Shown: positions 1 to 9,319, counted from the stretch's first letter. The stretch: 64,000 nt of DNA from Anaerolineae bacterium (GCA_023382675.1 JAHDWN010000007.1:92072-156071), one strand, 5' to 3'. The notes: a model not told the origin generated them from the sequence alone. Translations and numbers: made by a program.

Positions 1-198
1 GCCGGTGTCCTCGTAGAGTTCTTCCATGTCGAGAATCTCGTACAGCCAGGGGATAATCTCGTCTTTTTGTGCTTCCAGCAGGCGCGCGATGCCTTCCGGG
101 CGCTTCGACTCGGTAAACAACACCCACGCGGCCTTGTGGCGCGGATGATTCGCGTCTTTAATGGCTTCGCGCCAGATGGCAATTTTCTCGTCACTCAT
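1..198 (-). CDS. N-terminal part of an unidentified helical protein (cut by window edge)
   Basis: Sixty-six codons are visible from an ATG at 198 running off the left edge without a stop. The ATG is preceded by GAGGAG at good spacing (rc of ctcctc at about 207-212). The fragment is charged and helical, with alternating Trp/Leu and acidic residues (for example IIPWLYEILDMEELYED near its end), which would suit an alpha-solenoid or HEAT-like repeat, but that is a guess. I do not recognise the family. The terminator of the upstream helicase gene lies between the two, so it is probably a separate transcript. Confidence 0.6.
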   Translation of the reverse strand, partial: MSDEKIAIWREAIKDANHPRHKAAWVLFTESKRPEGIARLLEAQKDEIIPWLYEILDMEELYEDTG

Positions 199-273
199 GG
201 GCACATCTCCTCAGTTGTGACACGACTTCTCAGCCAGGATAAGTCGATCATGGCGCATCGCACAACGAGAATC

Positions 274-303
274 AAAAAGGCGTGCCCTGGTGAGCACGCC
301 TCT
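274..303 (-). terminator. Rho-independent terminator of the helicase gene
   Basis: On the minus strand, AGGCGTGC (301-294) pairs with GCACGCCT (285-278) around an 8-base loop, followed by a run of five T (rc of aaaaa at 274-278). It lies just past the helicase stop at 326. Confidence 0.85.
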
Positions 304-325
304 GTTCATATCTCGCATACGCCTC

Positions 326-2101
326 TTAACGCACGCGCTCGCGATAGCCGCGCTTGCGTGGACGCTCATAGCCATCGCCATCACCACGTGGGCGGCGCGG
401 TGGACGCGACTCCTCATCCGCGACGCGCACGCGCGCAGGCACGCCACGCAGGGTGATGCGGTTGGCATCGCGCAGGATGCGCTCCACATATTCCTCACGC
501 ACGTCAAAGAAGGCCTGGCGCGCCTCAAGATCGATTGCGCCAATGCTTTTGCCAGGGATATTGGCCTCGCTGGCAACCGCGCCGACGATGTCGCCCGGCT
601 GGACACCATCCGCGCGACCGGCATCGATCGTCAAGCGCACCATCCCGGCTTCGCGGCCCGTGCGCCGGCGGGTCGGACGGTCATCGAAGCGGTCAAACCG
701 GTCGCGACGCTCAAACCCATCGCGACGCTCATAACCACCCCGTCGTTCACGGCGTTCGCGCCGCTCATCGTGCGGACGTTCGACGACTTCGTGAACATCA
801 TCCAGCGGGCGCAGCGCCTCGACCGCACGTGCCATCTGCATCAATGCGGCAGCGATTTCCGTCGGATCAAGACCGTTTTCGGCCAGCCTGGCGATTATCT
901 CGCGCTCGCGCGCCAGTTCTTCGCTGCCCATCATCGTCTGCAAGCGCTCGATAAAGCGGGTATCCCGAACGGCGAGCACGTCGTCGCGCGCAGGGAGTTT
1001 GCCCCGTTCAATCGGCTGGCGCGTGTAACGTTCGATAGTCTTGAGCAGGCGATGTTCGCGCGGTGTCACCAGGGTAATGGCGACACCCTCACGCCCAGCG
1101 CGACCTGTGCGGCCAATGCGATGCACGTAATCTTCCGGGTCGAAGGGAATATCGAAATTGAAGACGTGTGACACGCTTTCAATGTCGAGGCCGCGCGCCA
1201 TCACATCAGTGGCGACCAGAGTCGTCACCCAACCCTGACGGAAACGGCGCATAATCGTCTCGCGTACGTCCTGTGCCAGATCGCCATGGATGGCTTCGAC
1301 CGGATAGCCGCGCCCAATGAGCGTTTCCGCGAGCGCTGCCGCGCCGAGCTTTGTCCGCGTGAAAATCAGCGCGCTCTTGACATCTTCGACTTCGAGCAGC
1401 CGCATCAAAACTGCTTCTTTGTCGTCCTGGCGCACCATGTAATAGCGCTGCTCGGTCTGCTCGACGGTCAGCGTTTTGCGTTCGATGCGCACGGTCGCCG
1501 GTTCGCGCATATAGCTGCGCGCCAGCCTGAGCACTTCTGTCGGGAACGTCGCCGAAAAAAGCGCCGTCTGTCGCTCGGCAGGTGTTTGATTGAGGATCGT
1601 CTCTACATCTTCCGCGAAGCCCAGGTCGAGCATCCGGTCGGCCTCATCGAGCACAACCGTTTCGACATGGCTAAGGTTGAGCACCCCACGATTCAGCAGG
1701 TCGAGCACGCGCCCCGGCGTCCCGACAACGATCTGCGCGCCTTCGCGCAGCTTCTTGATTTGTCTGGAATAGGCAGAGCCACCATAGATCGGTGCAATGC
1801 GCGCACCGCGATACTTGCCGTACTGCTCGACGGCTTCGGCGACCTGCAAGGCCAGTTCTCGCGTGGGCGTGAGCACAATGCCGCGCACGCCGTCCCCCAT
1901 CAGGTCGAGCCGCTGGAGCATCGGCAGCGCGAATGCTGCCGTCTTGCCCGTCCCGGTCTGCGCCTGCCCCAATACATCCCGCCCATCCAGCAATGACGGA
2001 ATAGCACCCCGCTGAATCTCAGTGGGCTGTTCGAACCCCAGCTCCTCAACCGCGCGGACCAACTCCTCGCGCAGGCCGAGGGCCTCAAACGGATTGATCA
2101 T
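326..2101 (-). CDS. deaD: DEAD-box ATP-dependent RNA helicase with C-terminal DbpA-type RNA-binding domain
   Basis: This protein should unwind RNA duplexes using ATP, in ribosome assembly or mRNA turnover. All helicase motifs are present: Q motif (FEQPTEIQ, about 23-30), Walker A AQTGTGKT (47-54), PTREL, GTPGR, DEAD (152-155), SAT and HRIGRTGR. A linker extremely rich in Arg, Asp and Gly (about 450-490) leads into a DbpA-like RNA-binding domain (about 490-565), then a basic tail ending RKRGYRERVR. The 591-residue length fits the CsdA/DeaD class rather than the shorter RhlE class. The start ATG at 2101 has an AGAGGAG ribosome binding site. The gene looks monocistronic with its own terminator downstream. 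Confidence 0.95.
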   Translation of the reverse strand: MINPFEALGLREELVRAVEELGFEQPTEIQRGAIPSLLDGRDVLGQAQTGTGKTAAFALPMLQRLDLMGDGVRGIVLTPTRELALQVAEAVEQYGKYRGARIAPIYGGSAYSRQIKKLREGAQIVVGTPGRVLDLLNRGVLNLSHVETVVLDEADRMLDLGFAEDVETILNQTPAERQTALFSATFPTEVLRLARSYMREPATVRIERKTLTVEQTEQRYYMVRQDDKEAVLMRLLEVEDVKSALIFTRTKLGAAALAETLIGRGYPVEAIHGDLAQDVRETIMRRFRQGWVTTLVATDVMARGLDIESVSHVFNFDIPFDPEDYVHRIGRTGRAGREGVAITLVTPREHRLLKTIERYTRQPIERGKLPARDDVLAVRDTRFIERLQTMMGSEELAREREIIARLAENGLDPTEIAAALMQMARAVEALRPLDDVHEVVERPHDERRERRERRGGYERRDGFERRDRFDRFDDRPTRRRTGREAGMVRLTIDAGRADGVQPGDIVGAVASEANIPGKSIGAIDLEARQAFFDVREEYVERILRDANRITLRGVPARVRVADEESRPPRRPRGDGDGYERPRKRGYRERVR

Positions 2102-2122
2102 TAGACTCCTCTAGTGAACATG

Positions 2123-2146
2123 AAAACCCTGCCGAAGGTGGCAGGG
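2123..2146 (-). terminator. Rho-independent terminator after the CoA-binding gene
   Basis: On the minus strand CCCTGCC (2146-2140) pairs with GGCAGGG (2133-2127) around a 6-base loop and is followed by TTTTC. It lies 67 bases past the stop of the CoA-binding protein gene and just upstream of the helicase start. Confidence 0.75.
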
Positions 2147-2212
2147 CACGTTGGCAGTCGATGCTGCAACACCAGCCAGTATATCATGCTTTGTGACCGG
2201 CGTGAATACCCG

Positions 2213-2632
2213 TTAGCGCAGCAGTCGCGAATGGGCAACTTTGATGCAAACGTTCATCACGATGGGTGTGCAGGCAGCTTCAGCTTTGCGCTCTGCATCT
2301 GGATGAGTCACCCCCAGCTGTGCCCAAACAGCTTTCGCGCCGATAGCAATGGCTTCGTCCACCACGCCGGGCAAATACTCCGCCCGACGGAAGACATTTA
2401 CGATGTCGATTGGCTCCGGCACATCGGCAAGCGACGGGTAGCTGGGTTCGCCGTCGATCTCCCGTACCGTGGGATTGACGGCATAGACCTTATAGCCTGC
2501 ACGCTTGAGATAGCCCGCGATTTGATGGCTCGTTCGAAATGGATCGGGCGAATAGCCGACGACCGCGATGACCTTGCTCTCTTGCAGGAGCTGGCGCTGT
2601 GCATCGGCATCCCCAGAAATATTCATCGCCAT
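2213..2632 (-). CDS. CoA-binding domain protein (YccU-like)
   Basis: A 139-residue single-domain Rossmann protein of the CoA-binding family related to the N-terminal part of succinyl-CoA synthetase alpha. The nucleotide-binding start VIAVVGYSPDPFRTS (about 22-36), the VNP turn in YAVNPT and the C-terminal cysteine segment NVCIKVAHSRL are characteristic. The family signature is usually CxxxEH; here the Glu is Ala. The physiological role of these small proteins is not established. It is 13 bases downstream of the MFS transporter gene on the same strand, so probably cotranscribed with it. Confidence 0.85.
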   Translation of the reverse strand: MAMNISGDADAQRQLLQESKVIAVVGYSPDPFRTSHQIAGYLKRAGYKVYAVNPTVREIDGEPSYPSLADVPEPIDIVNVFRRAEYLPGVVDEAIAIGAKAVWAQLGVTHPDAERKAEAACTPIVMNVCIKVAHSRLLR

Positions 2633-2644
2633 GATGATGACCTC

Positions 2645-3928
2645 CTAGTCTCCGACTGCGGGAGCACGCAGAATCTTTCCTCGTTGGCGTGGCGCAGGGT
2701 CACGCAGGCGCAGGTAGGCGACGATCAGCGCCAGCACACCGCCGAAAGCCGCGAACGCGAAGGCCGATTCAAAACCCGCCTGCTCCACCAGCCAGCCGGT
2801 GAGCACCGGAATAAGGAGTGTCGCCGGGGCGACCAGCGTATTCGACAAACCAATGTAGTACGGGCGCTCTGCCGGTGTGCCGAACTCGGCCGTCATCGCC
2901 AACACCGTCGTCCAGAGCGCGCCGCTAGCGATACCTGAGAGCGCGAAGGCGATATAGAAACTGCCTGCGCCAGTTGCATATAGGGCGGATAACGCACTGC
3001 CGGTCGCCGCTACCGCGCCAATGATCACGGCATAACGATGGCCGAAGCGATCTCCCAGCCAACCGAGCAGCGGATTACTGAGCGCCTGCGCCACCAGTAA
3101 AACGGTGGTCATCACGCCCGCGATCACGTCATCTTGAATGCCGAAGCGGCGCAGCGCGAAAATGGCGAAGAAGCTCTGGGCCACCATGGCGATCTGCGCC
3201 AGAACGCGCACGACCGTGAACCAGCGGAAGTTGGCATCGCGCTTCAGAATTGTCCGAGCAGAACGCAGCACATCGCGAAATCCAATGCGATCCGGCTGCT
3301 CAACCTCGTGCTCGGCTTCTCGCGTTTGCGCCAGAAAGCCGAACGAAATCGTCATCCCCACGGCGGCGACAGCGAAGCAAGCCGCGTAATCCAAGGGCGT
3401 ATCGAGCCGTTCGAGCAGAAAACCTGCCAGGAGCGCGCCGACGATCCCCATGCCTTGCGCCAGCGATGACTGCGCGCCATAGAATCTGCCGCGCATGTCG
3501 TCGGGCATGATCTTGGCGATCATGCTCTGCCAGCCGGTGGCGGTGAGTCCCGAGCCGATGCCCTGCCACATCACCATCAGGAAAGCGGTAATCAGCGCCA
3601 GTTGACGCGAAATGTGCGGCAAGGCCAGCGCGATCAACAGCAGGCCGATGTAGGGCACACGCTCCTGGATCGTCATCATCAAGACGAAAGGCTTGTAACG
3701 GCGCAGGCGCGCGACGTGGCCGACCGTAAACATCTGTGGGAGCTGCCAGCCGAGGAAATGAATCGAGCCGATCAAGCCGATCAAAAGCGCAGAATCGGTC
3801 AGAGTCGCAAAGAACAGCGGCAGCACGGTTTGATAGGATGCGGCGTACATGCCGAAGCCAAAGAAAGCGCCATCCATAGCATTGACGGCGAAATTGTAGC
3901 GCAGATGAGGCTGTCTATTCGGTTGCAC
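2645..3928 (-). CDS. MFS transporter, 12 transmembrane segments
   Basis: A hydrophobic protein of about 427 residues with roughly twelve membrane segments in two halves and a charged central loop (EAEHEVEQPDRIGFRDVL). The second half has the MFS-like turn GWLGDRFGHR. Substrate unknown; it belongs to the poorly characterised single-component drug/sugar efflux-like group. I prefer the GTG at 3928 (MQPNRQPHL...): it has GGAG eight bases upstream, and a candidate -10 (TATACA, 3985-3980 on the minus strand) abuts the alternative GTG at 3979, which would leave that codon outside the transcript. It shares the intergenic region with the divergent deaminase gene. Confidence 0.85.
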   Translation of the reverse strand: MQPNRQPHLRYNFAVNAMDGAFFGFGMYAASYQTVLPLFFATLTDSALLIGLIGSIHFLGWQLPQMFTVGHVARLRRYKPFVLMMTIQERVPYIGLLLIALALPHISRQLALITAFLMVMWQGIGSGLTATGWQSMIAKIMPDDMRGRFYGAQSSLAQGMGIVGALLAGFLLERLDTPLDYAACFAVAAVGMTISFGFLAQTREAEHEVEQPDRIGFRDVLRSARTILKRDANFRWFTVVRVLAQIAMVAQSFFAIFALRRFGIQDDVIAGVMTTVLLVAQALSNPLLGWLGDRFGHRYAVIIGAVAATGSALSALYATGAGSFYIAFALSGIASGALWTTVLAMTAEFGTPAERPYYIGLSNTLVAPATLLIPVLTGWLVEQAGFESAFAFAAFGGVLALIVAYLRLRDPAPRQRGKILRAPAVGD

Positions 3929-4001
3929 GATGATGCTCCGGTGAAAGGTATCGGCATTGTACAGCCAACTCCTAAGCACTGTATAGAGCCGTTATCGTCT
4001 T

Positions 4002-4030
4002 TTGACACGCGGTTCACAGGCCCTTAAAAT
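4002..4030 (+). promoter_or_regulatory. Sigma-A type promoter of the MTA/SAH deaminase gene
   Basis: TTGACA (4002-4007), a 17-base spacer, and TAAAAT (4025-4030). The ATG of the downstream gene is at 4063, with CGGAG upstream of it. This is one of the best promoter matches in the window and has the same boxes and spacing as the rluD promoter at 46183. Confidence 0.8.
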
Positions 4031-4062
4031 CTGCCGCGTCAGACGCACAGACGGAGCCAGCC

Positions 4063-5397
4063 ATGCCCGACTTACTGCTCAAAAATGCGATGGTGCTGCA
4101 AATCGATAAGGACGGCAAACGCGCGCATCTCCTGCACGATCACGACGTGCTGATTAGCGGCAGCCGGATCGAGACGGTGCAGCCAACCGGGCAAACCGAT
4201 CCTTCGCACTTCCGCGAGGTGATCGACGTGGGTGGGCGGCTGGTGATGCCAGGGTTGATCAACACACACGCCCACGTGCCAATGGTCATCTTCCGGGGGT
4301 TGGCCGAAGACGTGACCATCGACAAATGGTTCAACGATTACATGTGGCCGCTGGAAAGCAACCTGCAAGCCGAGGATGTGTATTGGGGGATGCAGCTTGG
4401 CCTGGCGGAGATGATCCGCGCGGGCGTAACCTCAGTCGCCGATCATTATTTCTACATGGATGAGGCCGCCCAGGCAGTCGAGAAAGCCGGGACGCGCGCG
4501 CTGCTGGGCTGGGCGATCTTCGGCAGTCAGGGCACGCCGATGATCGAGCGCACACGAGAGTTCGTGACACGCTGGCAAGGCGCAGCCAATGGGCGCATCC
4601 GCACGTGGCTCGCGCCGCACGCGCCCTACACGTGCGATGACGATTTCCTGCGGGCGAGCGTTGCCGCCGCGCGACAACTGGGCGTCGGCATCCATATCCA
4701 CGTCGCCGAGACGATGGATCAGACACAGGCGAGTGTCGCCAAGCGCGGCATGACACCGCTGCAAGTGCTGCAAGAGACAGGCATCCTCGACGTGCCGACG
4801 ATCCTGGCACACGTCTGTGGCGCGCTGCCTCAGGACATCGAATTGATGGCGAAACATCCGGTCGGCATCGCCCACGCGCCCAAGACCTACCTTAAACTGG
4901 CGATGGATATCGCCCCGGTGATCGCCTTCCGCGAGGCGGGCATCCCGGTCGGGCTGGCGACTGACGGCGCAGTCAGCAACAACACTCTCGACCTGTGGGA
5001 ATCGCTGCGGCTGCTGGCGATGATGCAGAAAGATCGCGCCCATACACCGGAAGTGATGACGATCCCGGAGGTGCTCTACGTCGCCACGCGTGAAAGCGCA
5101 CGCGTCTATGGCCTGCCGGATGATCTTGGCGCGGTCGAACCGGGCTATCTGGCCGATTTGATCGTGGTCGATCTGAGCGGCGTACATCACCAGCCGCTGC
5201 ACAGTGTGACGGCGAGCCTGGTCTACAATATGCAACCGGGCGACGTGCAGACGGTGATTGTCGACGGCAAGGCTATCATGCGTGATCGCGCGCTGCTGAC
5301 GCTTGATGAGAGCGAGATCGTCATCCAGGTGCGTGCGAGCATGGCCCGGTTGGCGCAGCGCACGCCGGATCGGCGCATCCAAAGCTACAACCCCTGA
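4063..5397 (+). CDS. mtaD: Amidohydrolase, 5-methylthioadenosine/S-adenosylhomocysteine deaminase type
   Basis: A 444-residue metal-dependent deaminase of the amidohydrolase superfamily. It should convert MTA and/or SAH to the inosine derivatives in purine/methionine salvage. Zn ligands are visible: HAH at 69-71 (MPGLINTHAHVPM), the IHIHVAET strand, AHVCG, and the metal-binding Asp in GLATDGAVSNNTLDLWE. The segment FRGLAEDVTIDKWFNDYMWPLE after HxH is characteristic of the MtaD/Atz-like group. Length is normal. Substrate choice among MTA, SAH, adenosine or guanine-like compounds cannot be decided by reading. A small unknown gene follows after about 20 bases and is likely cotranscribed. Confidence 0.85.
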   Translation: MPDLLLKNAMVLQIDKDGKRAHLLHDHDVLISGSRIETVQPTGQTDPSHFREVIDVGGRLVMPGLINTHAHVPMVIFRGLAEDVTIDKWFNDYMWPLESNLQAEDVYWGMQLGLAEMIRAGVTSVADHYFYMDEAAQAVEKAGTRALLGWAIFGSQGTPMIERTREFVTRWQGAANGRIRTWLAPHAPYTCDDDFLRASVAAARQLGVGIHIHVAETMDQTQASVAKRGMTPLQVLQETGILDVPTILAHVCGALPQDIELMAKHPVGIAHAPKTYLKLAMDIAPVIAFREAGIPVGLATDGAVSNNTLDLWESLRLLAMMQKDRAHTPEVMTIPEVLYVATRESARVYGLPDDLGAVEPGYLADLIVVDLSGVHHQPLHSVTASLVYNMQPGDVQTVIVDGKAIMRDRALLTLDESEIVIQVRASMARLAQRTPDRRIQSYNP

Positions 5398-5421
5398 CCA
5401 GGAATGACGAGGAGATAGTTG

Positions 5422-5766
5422 GTGATCGATAAAGCCCTGCTCACCCAAAGCCACGCCGGAGTACGGCTGATCGCGCTGGCGACGCTCTACAACAAGGGCG
5501 ATTTCGAACGCCTGGGCGCATACATTAGCGAGCATTACAACGAGGCGGCGTTAGCGGTCGAGGCCGCCGAGGCGCGTCTGGATGATCTGCGCGGGCAGTT
5601 CGAGCAGGCGGGTAAGGTGCGCGTGCGCCAACTGCTGGCATACGACAAGTATCACGTCGTCGTCATGCACGACACGCAAGCGGGCATGATGGTGCTGGAA
5701 GACTTGCAAGTCGAAGAAGACTATCCGCACAAGATCAGCGTACACACACGCCAGTTGGTGGTGTAA
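5422..5766 (+). CDS. Small unknown protein, probably cotranscribed with mtaD
   Basis: About 114 residues, soluble, with an N-terminal helical half (LIALATLYNKGDFERLGAYI...) and a C-terminal beta-rich half (KYHVVVMHDTQAGMMVLEDLQVEEDYP). Not recognised. AGGAG (5410-5414) lies seven bases before the GTG at 5422, favouring that codon over the adjacent TTG at 5419. It sits 24 bases after mtaD with no terminator between, so it is probably the second gene of that transcript. Confidence 0.6.
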   Translation: MIDKALLTQSHAGVRLIALATLYNKGDFERLGAYISEHYNEAALAVEAAEARLDDLRGQFEQAGKVRVRQLLAYDKYHVVVMHDTQAGMMVLEDLQVEEDYPHKISVHTRQLVV

Positions 5767-5851
5767 AGGCTGTTAGCTTTCGGCAGTCGGCTGCTAGCTA
5801 TTTACCGTAACGAGATGCGAGCGCGCTGGCCATCAACCCACCACTGGCACA

Positions 5852-8524
5852 TTAGCCGGTGGTCTTCATCCCGGCGGCGATGCCATTGATAGTCGCCAAC
5901 ACCGCATCGAGCACACGCTCGTATTCAGGCGAATCCGGCTGCAAGACGCGGAGTGTCCGCAGCAGCGACACCTGAATGAAGTTGAGCGGATCGACGTAAG
6001 GATTGCGTCGGTCTATCGAGCGACGCATGATCGGCGTGTTTTCGAGCAGATCATTCTGCCCGGTAACGCGGCAGATCATCGCGCGTGTGAGCGCATGTTC
6101 CGTCTGGAGACGGGTGAAGATTTGCGCGCGTAATTGCGGATCGCTGACCAGCGTCGAATACAGCTCGGCGATACCCATGTCGGCCTTGGCAACGTCAAGC
6201 TGGCAGTTTTCGATGAGCGCACCGAAGAACTGCCACTCCCGGTACATCGTCTGCAACAGCGGCAGATTTTCCGGCCTCGCGTTGGCAAAAACGTCAAGCG
6301 CCGAGCCGACGCCAAACCAACTGGGGATGATGGCGCGGCTTTGCATCCACGAAAACATCCAGGGAATAGCGCGGACTTCCGAAAATCCACCGGCTTTGCG
6401 CTTAGCAGGGCGCGAACTGATCGGCAGCTTGGATAGCTCAGAGATCGGCGTCGCCTGCTGCCAATACTCGCTGAAGCCGGGCGTCTCATAGACGAAATCG
6501 CGATAGGCTTCCCGCCCCAGCGCGCCCAGCGTTTCCATCGTCTCGATCCACCCTGGATCAGGCGTCATGTTCGGCGGCGCACCCAGCGCCAGAAGCGCCG
6601 CGTGCATCACCTGATGAAGATGGCGACGACCGATAGTTCTATTGCCGTAGCGGTAAGCGATCACCTCCCCCTGCTCAGTGATTTTCATACGCCCGGTGAA
6701 TGTGCCCGCCGGCTGAGCCAGGATGGCGCGATTGGTGGGGCCGCCGCCGCGCCCGATGCTGCCGCCGCGCCCGTGAAAAAGCTCCAGAGCGATGCCATGC
6801 TCTTGGCAAACATCGCTGAGCGTCTGCTGGGCGCGGAAGAGATTCCAGTTCGAAGCGATGTAGCCGCCATCTTTGTTGCTGTCCGAGTAGCCGACCATGA
6901 TCTGCTGGCGATTGCCGCGCGCCGCCAGGTGCTTGCGATACTCTTCGTTGCTAAAGAGTGTTTCCATGATGTCCGGTGCGGCGCGCAAATCTTCGATAGT
7001 TTCGAAGAGCGGCACCACATCGACCAGATCGGCAACGGCGACTTCGCGCGCGAACAGCAGCATGGTCAACACGTCGCTTGGTACGGTGCTCATGCTCGCG
7101 ATCACGGTATCGATGGTCTGAGCACCGTGCAGCCGATGCACTTGGCGGATCATGCGCCACATATCGATGATCTTGTTGGTCGTCTCACCAAATTGCGGCT
7201 CGATGGGAAACATCGGGCGGCGGCTGGCGATCTCCCGGGTGAGCAGTGTTTGCTTGTCGTTTTCAGGCAGCGCTGCAAAATCATCACACAGGCCGTAGTG
7301 AGCGAACAGTTCGGCGACGGCGGCAGCGTGCAGACGCGAGTCTTCGCGCACATCGAGCGGCGCGAGATGCAGCCCGAAGAGACGCACCTTCTGGATCACC
7401 CGGCGCACCTCGCCTGCAGAGACGCGAAAGCCGTGATAAACACGCAAACTCTGCGCAACCAATTCCAGATCGGCGACCAGATCATCGCCTGTGCGATACA
7501 CATCCGCCTGCAACCGGCGGTAGATCACGTCCAGGATCGCCCGGTAATCTTCGTCGATATAACGGCCATCGCGCTCCGCAATCGGAAAGCGCTCTGCCAG
7601 TGCCGCCGTCATGCCGACTTCATCGGCAGACTGGGTGAGATGATCGCGAAGGAAAGCAATTTCATGAAGATAAACGTCACGCGCAGCGGCGCGCATGGTA
7701 TCGAGTGCAGCCAACGTCACGTCGGGCGTGACGTTCGGGTTGCCGTCCCGGTCGCCACCGACCCATGAAGCAAAGCGCAGAAACTCAGGCAGATGCGTCC
7801 AATCGGCCTCCGGATAGTGTTTCTCTAGAGCATCGCGCATGTCGAGATAGATCTCGACCACGACATCCATCACTGCCGACGTGAGAAAATAGACACTGAA
7901 GTCGATTTCATCGAAGACGGTCGCCTTGGCTGTGCGGGTCGGGCGAGTGTGCCACAGTTCTTCAATCTCCTCGGTCATCGCCGCCTCAAAACGAGCGTGC
8001 TCGCGCGGCAGGGCCTCGATACTGCCGTAGTCAGCGAGAATCTCCGCGACACGCCGCAGCTTGACCAGCACTTCTTTGCGCTTGGCCTCTGAGGGATGCG
8101 CCGTCATCACCAGGCGTATGCCCAACTGATCAAGCAGCAAGCGCATCGTCGTCGCGTCAACGCCCTCCGCGTGCAGTGTTTCGATGGCCTGGTCAATCGT
8201 CTCGGCGAGCGCATCGCCTCGCTCACGTTCTCTCAGGACACGGATCCGCTGTTGATCTTCCGCAATATTGATGAGCTGAAAGTAATTGCTGAACGCTTTG
8301 GTCAAGACCTTCAGCAAGCGCAGATCAAGCGCCTGGATGGTTTCTGCGAGCGCACGGGAGGCCTCTCCATCGCCTGTACGCCGCGCTTTGGCAGCGGCGC
8401 GAACGCTTTCAACCAGAGCAAAGGCAGTTTCGCCATCCTGCTCACGGATGATATTGCCGAGCAAATTTCCGAGCAGATGAATGTCAGCGCTGAGTAAATT
8501 AACGGCTTCGTGAGTATCGGTCAT
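5852..8524 (-). CDS. ppc: Phosphoenolpyruvate carboxylase
   Basis: Carboxylates PEP with bicarbonate to oxaloacetate, replenishing the TCA cycle; the cytosolic enzyme is usually a homotetramer. The 890-residue protein has the catalytic His segment TAHPSEAKR (His143), the FHGRGGSIGRGGGP glycine loop, GYSDSNKDGGY and the C-terminal end (NGIAAGMKTTG) typical of the bacterial family. Length is normal. Together with citrate synthase at 57.8 kb it indicates an oxaloacetate/TCA-based metabolism. It is transcribed alone, divergently from the TetR gene, across an AT-rich 205-base region. Confidence 0.97.
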   Translation of the reverse strand: MTDTHEAVNLLSADIHLLGNLLGNIIREQDGETAFALVESVRAAAKARRTGDGEASRALAETIQALDLRLLKVLTKAFSNYFQLINIAEDQQRIRVLRERERGDALAETIDQAIETLHAEGVDATTMRLLLDQLGIRLVMTAHPSEAKRKEVLVKLRRVAEILADYGSIEALPREHARFEAAMTEEIEELWHTRPTRTAKATVFDEIDFSVYFLTSAVMDVVVEIYLDMRDALEKHYPEADWTHLPEFLRFASWVGGDRDGNPNVTPDVTLAALDTMRAAARDVYLHEIAFLRDHLTQSADEVGMTAALAERFPIAERDGRYIDEDYRAILDVIYRRLQADVYRTGDDLVADLELVAQSLRVYHGFRVSAGEVRRVIQKVRLFGLHLAPLDVREDSRLHAAAVAELFAHYGLCDDFAALPENDKQTLLTREIASRRPMFPIEPQFGETTNKIIDMWRMIRQVHRLHGAQTIDTVIASMSTVPSDVLTMLLFAREVAVADLVDVVPLFETIEDLRAAPDIMETLFSNEEYRKHLAARGNRQQIMVGYSDSNKDGGYIASNWNLFRAQQTLSDVCQEHGIALELFHGRGGSIGRGGGPTNRAILAQPAGTFTGRMKITEQGEVIAYRYGNRTIGRRHLHQVMHAALLALGAPPNMTPDPGWIETMETLGALGREAYRDFVYETPGFSEYWQQATPISELSKLPISSRPAKRKAGGFSEVRAIPWMFSWMQSRAIIPSWFGVGSALDVFANARPENLPLLQTMYREWQFFGALIENCQLDVAKADMGIAELYSTLVSDPQLRAQIFTRLQTEHALTRAMICRVTGQNDLLENTPIMRRSIDRRNPYVDPLNFIQVSLLRTLRVLQPDSPEYERVLDAVLATINGIAAGMKTTG

Positions 8525-8611
8525 GGGTCAGGTGTTAGATTTACTTCTATCGGTGGGCGGTCGGCGGATTCTACCTCAATACCGGTAAAGGTAAAGTATT
8601 TATGAATTCGA

Positions 8612-8626
8612 ATTAATATTGTTAAT
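8612..8626. promoter_or_regulatory. Candidate operator (ATTAA-N5-TTAAT) in the ppc/tetR intergenic region
   Basis: A symmetric 5+5+5 inverted repeat in a strikingly AT-rich stretch between divergent ppc and tetR. An adjacent palindrome ATTCGAAT lies at 8606-8613. TetR proteins often bind such sites next to their own gene, but AT-rich sequence gives chance symmetry easily. Confidence 0.3.
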
Positions 8627-8650
8627 ATGCATTACAACTCTGTCACATCC

Positions 8651-8679
8651 TTGTATGCGCTTATGGAAGTGTCTATATT
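8651..8679 (+). promoter_or_regulatory. Candidate promoter upstream of the TetR gene
   Basis: TTGTAT (8651-8656), a 17-base spacer, TATATT (8674-8679). It would give a 5' UTR of about 44 bases without a convincing Shine-Dalgarno site. An alternative -10, AATAAT (8718-8723), lies exactly six bases before the ATG at 8730 and would give a leaderless mRNA. Confidence 0.45.
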
Positions 8680-8729
8680 TGTAATGTTTACGGTGAAGAT
8701 TGTAATTAAAGTGAGCGAATAATCGCATT

Positions 8730-9317
8730 ATGCGACGTACCCCCCAACAGGAACGCGGGCAACGTCGAGTCCAACAGATACTGGCCGCGGCAGCGGGGCT
8801 GTTCTCCGAAGTTGGTTACGAGGCAGCAACAACGAACATGATCGCCCACCGCGCAAATACTTCAATCGGCTCGCTCTATCAATTCTTTCCAAATAAAGAG
8901 GCGATTGTCGAAACCCTGGCGCAGCGATTAGCCGATGATCTGGCGCGCACTCTGATTGCGCCCGCTCAACCTATTGATTGTGTGCGAGCCATTGAAGGTT
9001 TTGTCGACCAGCTCGAACGCTTTTCGCGCGAGCATCCCGGCTTTTTGCCGCTCTTGCACAGCACATTGTGCTCTGGCAGCACGATACACTTATCTCCCCT
9101 GCTGCACAAAAGCTTGCAACACTACCTACAGGCATTGCTGTCTGCGAACGACCTGCCCGAAATGCAGAGCATCAACATCGCGATCTGCTCCACTGCCGCT
9201 GTCCTCTGCTTCATGCCGACTCAGGAAGCCAAGTTCCACCCGCTGATACTCGCGGAACTCAAAAAAGCGCTAACAAGATACCTTTGCCCCGATGTTCCCC
9301 CAACACTCACCTGCTAA
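8730..9317 (+). CDS. TetR/AcrR family transcriptional regulator
   Basis: A 195-residue repressor-like protein. The N-terminal helix-turn-helix is clear: LAAAAGLFSEVGYEAATTNMI followed by ANTSIGSLYQFFPNKEAIVETLA (about 15-65). The C-terminal helical domain (about 75-190) should bind a ligand and dimerise; ligand unknown. It is divergent from ppc across an AT-rich region with candidate palindromes, so autoregulation or control of ppc is possible but unproven. No Shine-Dalgarno sequence is seen, consistent with a leaderless mRNA. Confidence 0.9.
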   Translation: MRRTPQQERGQRRVQQILAAAAGLFSEVGYEAATTNMIAHRANTSIGSLYQFFPNKEAIVETLAQRLADDLARTLIAPAQPIDCVRAIEGFVDQLERFSREHPGFLPLLHSTLCSGSTIHLSPLLHKSLQHYLQALLSANDLPEMQSINIAICSTAAVLCFMPTQEAKFHPLILAELKKALTRYLCPDVPPTLTC

Positions 9318-9319
9318 CC

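Noticed and set aside
290-1171. 293-codon ORF opposite the helicase gene
   Set aside because: Lies wholly within a strong helicase gene on the other strand; Arg-rich, no recognisable domain, no ribosome binding site of note. Other long antisense ORFs (for example 4432-5535, 6602-7768, 50383-51522, 57698-58984) are rejected for the same reason.
5767-5851. GGCTGYTAGCT direct repeat and CCACC/GGTGG pairing between the small unknown gene and ppc
   Set aside because: Short, imperfect and without a T-run; not convincing as a terminator.
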